A stretch of 8,589 nucleotides of DNA, taken from positions 1 through 8,589 of the forward strand of contig JACQHI010000362.1 in the NCBI GenBank assembly GCA_016199105.1, written 5' to 3'. Source of the stretch: Lentisphaerota bacterium. GTDB taxonomy: Bacteria > Verrucomicrobiota > Kiritimatiellia > JAAZAB01. Positions 1-7,730 of this stretch are shown in pieces (positions within the stretch are counted from its first letter, which is position 1; the number at the start of each line of letters is the position of its first letter). The notes beneath the pieces are model-generated. The model saw only the letters and a program-made list of their open reading frames with translations, had not been told where the DNA came from and searched no databases. The position numbers and the translations under genes were made by a program.

Positions 1-1
1 G

Positions 2-3000
2 GCCGAGGCGACCAACGCAGTGGCGGTGGCCGGTCCTTTATCCGCTTTGGAAACCAACGTGGCGCCGATCGAGGCGGCCTTCAAGGCGGTGCGGCCGGCC
101 GCCGTTTTCAGCCTGGACAAGGCGCCGACTCCGCTTTGCCGGAGCCTGGCCTCCGCCCTCATCGCGATCCGCGACAGGAAGCCGGACGATTATCTGAAGG
201 CGGCCCGCGAGTTGTATGCGCAGGTCAAGGCCGCGGACACGGCCAAAACGCCGTTCGGGCATGCGATTTTGAAATTCATCCTGGCCAACCGCCCGCAGGC
301 CTTCGACACCTTCGATTTCCAACTGGAGGTCATGTCCAATCAGGTGGCGGTGCTGAACCCCGCCGTCGCCACGGGAACGATCTCCATCGCCTACGCGCAG
401 TTGTGCCAGGGGCGCGCCGGCTGGCCGTCGGCCGCCGCCAAACCCGAGGCCGAGAGCGTGAAAAAGCTCAACGCCCTGTTCGAGAAGAAGCTGCTGGAGC
501 AGGTCAAAGCCGGATCCTTCTGGCCGCCGTTGATGACCTGGTTCCGCGCCACGCGCGCGGGCGCCGGCTGGCAGAACGATGAAGCCGGACTGGAGCTGAC
601 GATCCAGATGGTCCAGCAAAAGACGCTCACGGCGGTGAATTACCGGCTGGACGGCTGGACGGCGGCCGCCACGTATATGTGGCTGATCCGGAACGAATTT
701 CCCAAGCTGAACGAGCGTTTCGCCTTCGCCTCGTATTTTGACGATCTTTACGTCGAGGAATGCACGCGATCCAACCGGCTGGATCTGGCCTACTGGAATT
801 ATGGGGGCGACACGCAGGGCAAGATCATCGCCCTGGCCACCCGCCAGCTTCAGACCAACACGGTTCTGAACTGTTCCTATAAGACGTTCAACGCGAATCA
901 TCCGCTCTGGCTGTGGCACAGCCGTTGTCTCCGGTCGGAGTTCGCCTGGAGGAAGGACCACCGCGTGGACGAGGCGGAACGGACCAAACTCATCGCGATG
1001 ATGACCAACGCCTTCGGAACCACCCGCTTCGACGAGTTCGCCCTGGGCGACATTGACGGTTTTGCCGGCGAGGACATGACCGTTCCCGAGGGACGCAAAC
1101 GCTATTTCGACAGTCTTTCCCTGTATATGGCCCGGTCGCGCCGGCTCCCGGACCGCGTGCAGCTTCCCGGCCTTGGGGCGCTGGCCAAGGCGCCGGGCCT
1201 GACCGAGGCGGAGTTGGGGTGCCTGGCTTCCGTGTTTCCGGACCACACGCCGTTCGTCTGGTCGGCCGGTCGTTCCTACGAAAACCTGGCGCCGATTCTG
1301 GCGACGAACAGCCTGGCGAAACATCGCGTGGGCGACCTGTTGCGGGCCGCGCCCTTTTTCTGGAAGATGAGCAAAGACATGAACAGCGTGCCGCTGAGCC
1401 GGAAACTCGGGGAGCTTGGGGGCGAACTCTACGCCGGGGGATATCCCGATGCCGCCGCGGTGTTCTGCTCCATCGGCATGGACCTGCTCGGCAAGTCGAT
1501 TCAAGACGACGTGCGCATCGCCCTCATGCAATGGCGCTTGAAGGCCATGGCCGATATCGGGGGCATCATCCCGGTGGATCGCGCCGATCCCCGTTTCCCG
1601 CTCTTCGCGGCGCAGGCCGCGTATCTGGTCGGCAATTTTCAGAACGCCTGGGAGTTGTATCAATCCAACCCGAACAAGGTCCTGGACATGCTGAAGGACC
1701 TCGATCCGCAGTTCAGCCTCTGGCTGGTCTCGAAGAACACGGAAATGGACGATTTCAAAAAAGCCGAGGATCTGGCCCGCGGCCTCATGCAATGGCTCGA
1801 TTCCCTGAGCGAAGGCGTGGACAAGGACATGAAGGCGCGGCTGACGGTCGTGTATGCCGATATCGCCATCGCGCGCCAGGAGTATCCGCGGGCGAGGGCG
1901 CTGCTGGAAAAAGTCATTGCCACCAAGGAGTTCGAGGGCACCATGGCCCGGAACGATGCCGAGCTCCGGATTGCCGACATCGATCGCCGCACCAAAAATT
2001 ACGACCTGGCCGTCTCGCGCCTGGAGCGGCTGATGCGGAAGATGGACCGCCGCCTGCAGACGGAGAGCGCCTACCAACTGGCCCTGATCAAATACGAACA
2101 GGAGGAATACGCCGAGTCGGCCAAGCTCCTGGACCAGGTGTTCGCCTGGGACCCGAACCACGCGGCCGCCCGCATCCTGCAGGGCAACGTGAATCTGAAA
2201 ACGAAAAAATTCCAGAATGCCGCCGACCTCAAAAACATGGGCATCACCTCCAGTCAGAAAATCATCGTGCCGGGCAAACCGCTGCGGGTGTTTCTCGACG
2301 ACCGGAATCTGGCCGTGGCGGGGAAGGCGCCCCATATCGAAGCCCGGGCGTGGGTGGAATCCGGAGACGAGGAACTGTTTTCCCTGCTGCCCTCGAGCGA
2401 TAACCGGACCAAGTTCGAGGGACAACTCCCCACCGTTCTCGGACCGGTCAAGCGCGGGGACCATATCCTGCAGATCCTCGGCCATGACACCATTTGTTAC
2501 GATTTTTCGGACAGTTTCAAAAAGGCGAATCATATCGCCAACACCCAGGCGCTGGTCGTGACGGTCGCCTCCGACGCGGGCCTGCAGGTCTCGTCCGGGA
2601 AGATCCTGTCCGAGGCGGAGGAGCAGAAACGGACGTTTGAAGTCATGATGGGGGGCGCGGGCTCGGAGAGCGTGCAGGCGAGCCGCGATCCGTCCGTGGT
2701 CCGGCCGGGGAATCCCGTGTATATCCAGGTGACGGACCTTGACCAATCGGTCACCGCCGAGAAGGATGCCGTTGCCGTCAAGGTGTCGAGTTTCAGCGGG
2801 GACAGCGTTCCGGCCTTCACGCTCCGGGAAACGGAGCCCTATTCGGGGGTGTTCGAGGGAGCGCTTCCCACGGCGCCGGCCGGGGCGATGGCCTTCGCGT
2901 CGGATACCGATGAGGGCTGTCAGCCGGTGTTTGCCATTGTCTCGCAGACGAACCTGCCGCCCTGGATGGGGCTCCAGAACAACGCGCGGCCCAGGACGTT

Positions 3001-6000
3001 TACCGTGGACCTCAACGATAATGTGTCCCTGGAAGCCATGCAGCTTGTCGCCGACGTGCCCGGCCGTTTGCTGAAGAATTTTTATGTCCAGGTGTCGTTC
3101 AATCGCATGGATTACACGACCATCGCCGCCTGGCCCACCGCCTGGCCGGTCTGGAACAGCGAGCCTGAGCTCGAGTGCGTCGCCTTTGACGGCAACGGCG
3201 CTCCACCCGCCTACTGGAAGGCGCTTCGGCAGTTTATCGAATCCGACAGCGTGGGCCGGCCGGTCTCCCGGGTGCGGGTGCCCATGAAAAAACTCCTGGC
3301 GACGAATTCCCAAAGCTGTGTGGTTCTGAATCCGGCCCACGTCGCCTTGGCGGGGGATCGTCCGTTTTATGTCGGTCGTTTCCGGGCGGTTTTTTATCAG
3401 CCGGTTCGCCAGGTTCGCACGTTCAAACTGGATGTGAAGAATCCGGCCGGTGGAACCTTCCTGTTTGTGGTGGATGGCGTGGAAAACGAGTCCAAGGAGT
3501 CCAAGGGAGGCGCGCTCAACACCTATGTCAAACGGGAATTCAGCAAGGGCGTGCATCGGCTCGAAGTCTTCATGTCCGGCGGCCGCGCCCTGGGCGGGCA
3601 ATTCGAAATCCTGACGGATTCCGATAAGCCCCCCTACATGGCCCCGCTACCTGAGGCCCTGTTGAATCCCGGGGGCCAGCCGGAACTGGCCAAGGTCCTT
3701 CAGGTCGAATCCGGAACCGTCACGGCCAACAAGGCCGGCACGGAATTCGAGCTCCGGTTCGCCACCAATCTGCAGGCGCGCGTGATCCGGTTGTTGCTCG
3801 CCGATTTCGAGGGCAACGCGCCGGCCATCCGTAAAATCCATTTGAACGACACCCTGGGCCGGATGATCATCCCGACCACCAACGATCTGGTCGCGGTGGG
3901 CAAAAACGACATCCTGGACATTATTCCGGGCGACAAAGTCAGCATCGCCTATGCCGACCCGAAAGTCATTACCAACGACAAGAAGGTGCAATCGCGCACC
4001 ATGACCGTCAATTTTCATGACGCCGAAATCATGGCCAGTGTCAATGCCTCCCCCGTGTCCATCCAGGAAGTGTACCGTTTCCTGCCCGGCGAGCGGATCA
4101 ACGTGCTGGTGAAGGATCCGGATTGCGACGTGTCGGACAAATCCGACGTCGTCAAATTCGCGGCCCGGATTCCGGACGGCAAACCGGTGGAGTTCCGCGC
4201 CCTGGAGACGGAGGCCCATTCCGGAGTGTTTCTCGGCAGCGTGTTCACCACGACGGGGACGCCCCAGCGGGCGGATGAAATCCGGCTGGAGCCCGACGCC
4301 AATCTGAGCCTGTCTTTCGTGGATCGCGAAAACACCGACCCCGGCGTGCCGTTCCCCCGCAACGCCGAGCTGCAACCCGTGGTCCCCGGCGTGCCGGCGC
4401 TGCGTGTCTATGAGGTGCAATCGGTCCCGGTGAGCGAGGCGCGCTTGAAAGAATTGCCCCCGGATGCCGTCAAGGGGAAACAGGCCATGCAGATCAACAA
4501 AGCGGAATATGTGCCGCCCAACCGGGATCTGGCGGCCAACCGCCCGGAAAAAGAGGATTATACGAAGCCCACTCCGATCGTCAGCGACGGGCCGCTTCTC
4601 GTGGAATTGACCTATCCGTCCCAGGCGCGTTTTAAGGGAAGCACGGCCGAGCTCTACGTCCAGACCTTGTCGGGCCGGAAAATGGCGGGCCTGGATACCG
4701 GGAGTGTCTTTTCCCTGGCGGTTCCCGGAACCGTGAAGGTGCAGGCGCAACTCGAGGATATCGGCAACGTTTCGCCTCCGCCCGGGTATCTCTCCGTCCA
4801 TGTGCGGGGCGATCCGTATGCGGCGAATCCGGTGACCGTGGGGCGCTTCTCCACGGAGGTGAAAAAGGAATTCGGCCGGCCGGAGACCGGCGGGAACCTG
4901 GGTCCCAAGTCCGACATGAAAGCCGACAGCGACGTCTTGAAAGTGCTGGGCAACGACGAGATTTTTGTCGGCTTCCCTTATGGCGACGCGACGGGCGTGA
5001 CCAACTGGGTGGTGCAGCGCGTGCTCATGACTGGCGACGCCTTTTTCGATGTCATGGACCGCCACTACCGGGCGTTGGTGGACCGCATCTACGTGGGGGA
5101 TTCCCTGTATTTCCGGTTCAACCAGAAAACCCGGGACAGTTCCGACGAGAAGGATGCCGTTCCGATCACGATCGCGACCGGCTCGGGTTTCTCCACCAAC
5201 CTCATGCTTGTGGAAACCTTCGAGCATTCGGGCAGTTTCAAGGGCCTGGTCAAAACCGTCTATGCCCTGGATGCCGGTTCGCGGGCGGAAGCCGGCGTGG
5301 TGCCCGTGGACTATGGGGATACGGTGACGGTGACCTGCGCCCTGTCGGCGGGCCAGGAACCGCTTCGGCGCGACGTGGCCGTGCATCGGGGCGCCGATGG
5401 CGATATCATGCCTTTCTCGAAGCGTTTCCGGGACGCGGAGATCGCCGTCCAGACGCAGTTTGCCGTCGCCGAAGCCTATTTCGAGCTGGCCAAAAAGCAC
5501 CGGGCGCTGGAGCAGGCGGACCTGGCATTGAGCGAGATCGCCCAGGGCCGGAAAATTCTCGAAGAGGCCATTCATGATTATCCTGAAACCGAGAACCGGG
5601 TGCATGCCGATTATCTGCTCGCGGATCTGGCCCTGGAATTCGCCAACAATGCCGCCGATGCGCAGGTCAAAAAAGACAAATACCTCGAATCCATCCGGCT
5701 GTTCTCCGAACTGCTGGCGCAGTATCCCAACAGCATGTTTGCGCCGAAGGCGCAGTACAAAAAGGCGCTGACTTTCGAAATGATGGGCGAAATGGACAAT
5801 GCCTGCGAGGAATACGTCAAATTATCCTACACGTATCCGGACAGCGATCTCATCGCGGAAACCATTGTCCGGATCGGCAATTATTTCGCCGCCAAGGCCA
5901 AGGAGTATGCCGGCCAGGCCGCCGCCGCGACGGACAAGGCGCAGAAAGCCCGGGTGGAGGCGGAGGCCAAGGGCATGTTCCGGACGGCCGCCGAAGTGTT

Positions 6001-6325
6001 CAGCCGGCTGGGGCCGCGGTTCCCCTCCCATCAGTTGGCGGCCAAGACGATGGTCATTGCCGGCCAGTGCTACATGCAGGCCGGCGATCTCGACAAGGCC
6101 GCCGAGAAGCTGGAGGAGGCCATCAAGAAAATCGACAGCGACAACGACCTCCGGGCCGAGGCCATGTACTGGCGCTCCGACTGCCTGATGCAGATGAAGC
6201 GTTTTGAGGACGCCTATCACCAGTTCAAGACGCTGACCTGGGATTATCCCTCCTCGAAATGGGCGAAGTTCGCCCGCGGCCGCCTGGCTCAACCCGAGCT
6301 GGAGTCGTTCGCCGCCAAGGAGTGA
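2..6325 (+). CDS. Giant TPR / beta-module / TPR protein, 5' end outside window
   Basis: The frame is open from base 2, so the true start is probably upstream; a GTG at 20 is the first possible start inside and is used for numbering (2,101 aa). Residues about 1-740 are helical, with clear TPR-like repeats at about 540-740. Residues about 745-1795 are beta-rich. Four related modules there carry a Pro-Gly or Gly-Asp turn, an Asp-rich stretch and an ET-x3-SG-x-F-x-G signature (E937, E1396, E1732; degenerate at 794-805, ending FEGQLPT). A PA14-like segment lies at about 1116-1198. Residues about 1805-2095 are CpoB/YbgF/BamD-type TPRs with YP-x-S turns (AQYPNS, YTYPDS, DYPSS). No membrane segment is visible; any signal peptide would be upstream. 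The ETxxxSGxFxG pattern is known from large bacterial and archaeal surface proteins. Inferred role: a periplasmic or envelope scaffold working with the ExbB/ExbD motor encoded downstream. The specific function is unknown. Coding is certain; domain calls are by eye. Confidence 0.9.
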   Translation, partial: AEATNAVAVAGPLSALETNVAPIEAAFKAVRPAAVFSLDKAPTPLCRSLASALIAIRDRKPDDYLKAARELYAQVKAADTAKTPFGHAILKFILANRPQAFDTFDFQLEVMSNQVAVLNPAVATGTISIAYAQLCQGRAGWPSAAAKPEAESVKKLNALFEKKLLEQVKAGSFWPPLMTWFRATRAGAGWQNDEAGLELTIQMVQQKTLTAVNYRLDGWTAAATYMWLIRNEFPKLNERFAFASYFDDLYVEECTRSNRLDLAYWNYGGDTQGKIIALATRQLQTNTVLNCSYKTFNANHPLWLWHSRCLRSEFAWRKDHRVDEAERTKLIAMMTNAFGTTRFDEFALGDIDGFAGEDMTVPEGRKRYFDSLSLYMARSRRLPDRVQLPGLGALAKAPGLTEAELGCLASVFPDHTPFVWSAGRSYENLAPILATNSLAKHRVGDLLRAAPFFWKMSKDMNSVPLSRKLGELGGELYAGGYPDAAAVFCSIGMDLLGKSIQDDVRIALMQWRLKAMADIGGIIPVDRADPRFPLFAAQAAYLVGNFQNAWELYQSNPNKVLDMLKDLDPQFSLWLVSKNTEMDDFKKAEDLARGLMQWLDSLSEGVDKDMKARLTVVYADIAIARQEYPRARALLEKVIATKEFEGTMARNDAELRIADIDRRTKNYDLAVSRLERLMRKMDRRLQTESAYQLALIKYEQEEYAESAKLLDQVFAWDPNHAAARILQGNVNLKTKKFQNAADLKNMGITSSQKIIVPGKPLRVFLDDRNLAVAGKAPHIEARAWVESGDEELFSLLPSSDNRTKFEGQLPTVLGPVKRGDHILQILGHDTICYDFSDSFKKANHIANTQALVVTVASDAGLQVSSGKILSEAEEQKRTFEVMMGGAGSESVQASRDPSVVRPGNPVYIQVTDLDQSVTAEKDAVAVKVSSFSGDSVPAFTLRETEPYSGVFEGALPTAPAGAMAFASDTDEGCQPVFAIVSQTNLPPWMGLQNNARPRTFTVDLNDNVSLEAMQLVADVPGRLLKNFYVQVSFNRMDYTTIAAWPTAWPVWNSEPELECVAFDGNGAPPAYWKALRQFIESDSVGRPVSRVRVPMKKLLATNSQSCVVLNPAHVALAGDRPFYVGRFRAVFYQPVRQVRTFKLDVKNPAGGTFLFVVDGVENESKESKGGALNTYVKREFSKGVHRLEVFMSGGRALGGQFEILTDSDKPPYMAPLPEALLNPGGQPELAKVLQVESGTVTANKAGTEFELRFATNLQARVIRLLLADFEGNAPAIRKIHLNDTLGRMIIPTTNDLVAVGKNDILDIIPGDKVSIAYADPKVITNDKKVQSRTMTVNFHDAEIMASVNASPVSIQEVYRFLPGERINVLVKDPDCDVSDKSDVVKFAARIPDGKPVEFRALETEAHSGVFLGSVFTTTGTPQRADEIRLEPDANLSLSFVDRENTDPGVPFPRNAELQPVVPGVPALRVYEVQSVPVSEARLKELPPDAVKGKQAMQINKAEYVPPNRDLAANRPEKEDYTKPTPIVSDGPLLVELTYPSQARFKGSTAELYVQTLSGRKMAGLDTGSVFSLAVPGTVKVQAQLEDIGNVSPPPGYLSVHVRGDPYAANPVTVGRFSTEVKKEFGRPETGGNLGPKSDMKADSDVLKVLGNDEIFVGFPYGDATGVTNWVVQRVLMTGDAFFDVMDRHYRALVDRIYVGDSLYFRFNQKTRDSSDEKDAVPITIATGSGFSTNLMLVETFEHSGSFKGLVKTVYALDAGSRAEAGVVPVDYGDTVTVTCALSAGQEPLRRDVAVHRGADGDIMPFSKRFRDAEIAVQTQFAVAEAYFELAKKHRALEQADLALSEIAQGRKILEEAIHDYPETENRVHADYLLADLALEFANNAADAQVKKDKYLESIRLFSELLAQYPNSMFAPKAQYKKALTFEMMGEMDNACEEYVKLSYTYPDSDLIAETIVRIGNYFAAKAKEYAGQAAAATDKAQKARVEAEAKGMFRTAAEVFSRLGPRFPSHQLAAKTMVIAGQCYMQAGDLDKAAEKLEEAIKKIDSDNDLRAEAMYWRSDCLMQMKRFEDAYHQFKTLTWDYPSSKWAKFARGRLAQPELESFAAKE

Positions 6326-6339
6326 CGCGGGAACACATC

Positions 6340-6954
6340 ATGTGGACGTGGTACGATAAAACAGTCTCCCAGGATCACGAGCGCCGACTGGAATCCGAGC
6401 TCCAGCAGTGGCGCCGCACCGCCGAGCTGCTCCAGACGCGCATCCGCGGGCTGGAGGAGGAGAACGGCCGGTTGGCCGGCCTGCTCCTCGAACGCGGCGT
6501 AAACGTGCATGCCGCGTCCACGACGGTGCTGGAATTGCCCCCGCCGCCCGCCCAGCCCCTGGCCGCGGACGACGACAGTTTCCATTCCATGCGTCCGGAT
6601 GAACTCGGGTTGCTCCGGGAGGCTCTGGGCGGAACCGACGGCGTGTTTGCGCTGGTGTTGTCGGACACGCGGGCGGATACCGGCGGCTGGTTCCGGCGTC
6701 CCAAGGTCTGGGTGGCCGCGACGCGCGACCGCCTGGCCGTATGGGCGGCCGGCCGCCGGCCGTGGTTGGAAACCATCGAGTTTTCCCGGCTGAGGGAGAG
6801 CCTGTACAATCATGTCACCGGGGAACTGGTGCTGGCGCCCGCCCTCGAAATGAAACGGCGCTGTCTGCGCATGTCCCCCCTCGATGGCTATCGGATGTCC
6901 CCCCTCGATGGCTATCGGATGCTTGCGTTGATCTATCAACCCCAAGGAGACTAA
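6340..6954 (+). CDS. Unrecognised 204-aa protein: N-terminal coiled coil, C-terminal PH-like region
   Basis: I do not recognise this as a named family. The ATG at 6340 lies 14 nt after the previous stop with a weak GGGA at 6329-6332. An in-frame GTG at 6322 (GTGA overlap with the previous stop) is possible but has no ribosome site before it. Residues about 10-53 are a charged heptad-like helix (LESELQQWRR, IRGLEEENGRLAGLL), giving a likely coiled coil. A Pro/Ala linker follows at about 66-76. Residues about 87-200 alternate strand-like segments (GVFALVLSD, KVWVAATRDRLAVWA, LETIEFSRL, GELVLAP) and end in a helix-like DGYRMLALIYQ. This order resembles a bacterial PH/GRAM-type fold, which is inference. 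There is no signal peptide or membrane segment, so it is probably cytoplasmic. The stop is 2 nt before the proton-channel start, so co-translation is likely. Residues 178-193 are an exact doubling of MSPLDGYR. Confidence 0.85.
   Translation: MWTWYDKTVSQDHERRLESELQQWRRTAELLQTRIRGLEEENGRLAGLLLERGVNVHAASTTVLELPPPPAQPLAADDDSFHSMRPDELGLLREALGGTDGVFALVLSDTRADTGGWFRRPKVWVAATRDRLAVWAAGRRPWLETIEFSRLRESLYNHVTGELVLAPALEMKRRCLRMSPLDGYRMSPLDGYRMLALIYQPQGD
6871..6921 (+). repeat. Perfect 24-bp in-frame tandem duplication
   Basis: Two identical 24-nt units lie at 6871-6894 and 6895-6918, each encoding MSPLDGYR, followed by the ATG that would begin a third unit (6919-6921). No base differs between the copies, including third codon positions, so the duplication is probably recent, or it is an assembly artefact. 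It keeps the reading frame and adds eight residues just before the C-terminal helix of the coiled-coil/PH-like protein. Confidence 0.97.
6944..6950 (+). promoter_or_regulatory. Strong Shine-Dalgarno for the ExbB-family gene
   Basis: AAGGAGA sits 6 nt before the ATG at 6957 and inside the last codons of the preceding gene. It fixes the channel start at 6957 rather than at in-frame ATGs further upstream, which would force a long overlap with the previous gene. Confidence 0.85.
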
Positions 6955-6956
6955 TC

Positions 6957-7616
6957 ATGATCGAGACCATTATTGCCGGCGGCTCCATGATGATTCCGCT
7001 CGTCGCGTGCAGCGTGGTGGCCCTGGCGGTTCTGCTGGAACGCGGCGTCGCCTTCTATGCCAACAGTCGGATCGATACACGGGCTCTGCGCGCCCAGGTG
7101 GTCGCGTTTCTCGAGGAGGACCGGTTGAACGACGCCATGACCCTGTGCGCGAGCACCCCCGGCCCGATTTCCGCCGTGATCTTGGCGGGCATCCAGTCGC
7201 TGGCCAAGATGCGCAAAATCCGGGCCGCCCCGGACACCGTCCGGGCGATCGTGGGCAAATGCCTGGAAGATTATGCCGCCCATGCGATCAGCGCGGTCGA
7301 AAAACGCCTGAATGTGCTGTCCACCATCGGCAATGCCGCGCCGCTGCTCGGCATGACCGGGACGGTCACCGGGATGATCGCGTCGTTCGGCGCCCTGGCC
7401 GGCGCCGGGGCGCTGGATGCCGGGGCGGTCGGCGCGGGCATCGCGGAAGCCCTGATCACCACGGCCGCCGGCCTGCTCATTGCGCTGGGCGCGGTGATTC
7501 CCTACAACTACTTCATGGCGCAGTCCGAAGGCATCGGGCTGGAGATCGAGGAGGCGTCCGCGGAACTCCTGGATTTTGTCAGTCTGCATGAAGCCCGTGC
7601 CTGCCCTGCGCCATGA
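6957..7616 (+). CDS. exbB: MotA/TolQ/ExbB-family proton channel subunit
   Basis: This 219-aa inner-membrane protein belongs to the family that forms the pentameric proton channel of Ton and Tol motors. TM1 is at about residues 5-27, followed by the conserved LERGVAFY (E28, R29). A cytoplasmic domain leads into TM2 with the signature TIGNAAPLLGMTGTVTGMI (123-141). TM3 starts with GIAEALITTAAGLL (161-174). E164 and T169 match by motif the functionally important E176 and T181 of E. coli ExbB, and T136 in GTVTGM matches T148, so the proton path looks intact. Length and three-TM layout are normal for ExbB/TolQ. The start is set by AAGGAGA at 6944-6950. The gene lies 2 nt after the coiled-coil/PH-like gene and is followed by two ExbD-like genes, the usual partners. 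ExbB and TolQ cannot be told apart here, so the symbol is by family. Confidence 0.95.
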   Translation: MIETIIAGGSMMIPLVACSVVALAVLLERGVAFYANSRIDTRALRAQVVAFLEEDRLNDAMTLCASTPGPISAVILAGIQSLAKMRKIRAAPDTVRAIVGKCLEDYAAHAISAVEKRLNVLSTIGNAAPLLGMTGTVTGMIASFGALAGAGALDAGAVGAGIAEALITTAAGLLIALGAVIPYNYFMAQSEGIGLEIEEASAELLDFVSLHEARACPAP

Positions 7617-7693
7617 ATGCCACGGAAGCGACGAAACGGCGAGACGGCGCACCGGCGAAGAACAAGAGAGACAACGCTTGTGAATGCGATTAA
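7613..7693 (+). CDS. Possible 26-aa leader-like small ORF
   Basis: An ATG at 7613 overlaps the exbB stop as ATGA, the same arrangement as at the junction of the two exbD genes. It opens 26 codons, rich in Lys/Arg/Asp/Asn, ending at TAA 7691-7693. It has no recognisable domain, no membrane segment and no ribosome site of its own, and could only be translated by coupling. It may be chance, or it may carry ribosomes toward exbD across the gap. No homology can be judged from the sequence alone. Confidence 0.15.
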   Translation: MNATEATKRRDGAPAKNKRDNACECD

Positions 7694-7730
7694 TCCGTTC
7701 GTAGTTAAAAGTGATTTCAGATAGCTGAAC
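7617..7730 (+). other. 114-nt spacer between exbB and the first exbD
   Basis: This is the only sizeable gap in the gene run. Bases about 7678-7730 are clearly AT-richer than the flanks. TTGTGA (7678-7683) and TAGTTA (7702-7707), 18 nt apart, could be a weak sigma70-like promoter, but the -10 match is poor. A small inverted repeat, TTCAG (7716-7720) and CTGAA (7725-7729) with a 4-nt loop, abuts the ATG at 7731. No Shine-Dalgarno precedes that ATG. On the minus strand the segment reads TTTTAACTACGAACGGATT, which resembles dispersed intergenic sequences of the AACCACGAATGGACACGAAT kind that I remember from this group of bacteria. That resemblance is from memory. Confidence 0.5.

Noticed and set aside
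1219..2403. 394-codon plus-strand frame inside the giant gene
   Set aside because: It is an out-of-frame reading of the TPR region, rich in Arg/Gly/Pro, without any recognisable domain or ribosome site.
38..5605. Very long open frames on the minus strand (38-3601 and 3647-5605) opposite the giant gene
   Set aside because: They lie codon-for-codon opposite the giant gene. Stops there can arise only from TTA, CTA or TCA codons, which this GC-biased gene almost never uses; the ends at 38 and 3647 are a single TTA and CTA. The translations are His/Arg/Gly-rich with no domains.
6259..6339. N-terminal extension of the coiled-coil protein to an ATG at 6259
   Set aside because: It would overlap the giant gene by 67 nt, has no ribosome site, and adds a Pro/Arg-rich stretch typical of an out-of-frame reading.
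6741..6956. Upstream ATG at 6741 as the ExbB start
   Set aside because: It would overlap the previous gene by over 200 nt and put a non-membrane Arg/Pro-rich extension before TM1. The strong AAGGAGA at 6944-6950 marks 6957.
7678..7707. Firm call of an internal promoter before exbD
   Set aside because: The -35-like box matches 4 of 6 bases but the -10-like box only 2 of 6, so it is mentioned as a possibility and not listed as a separate feature.
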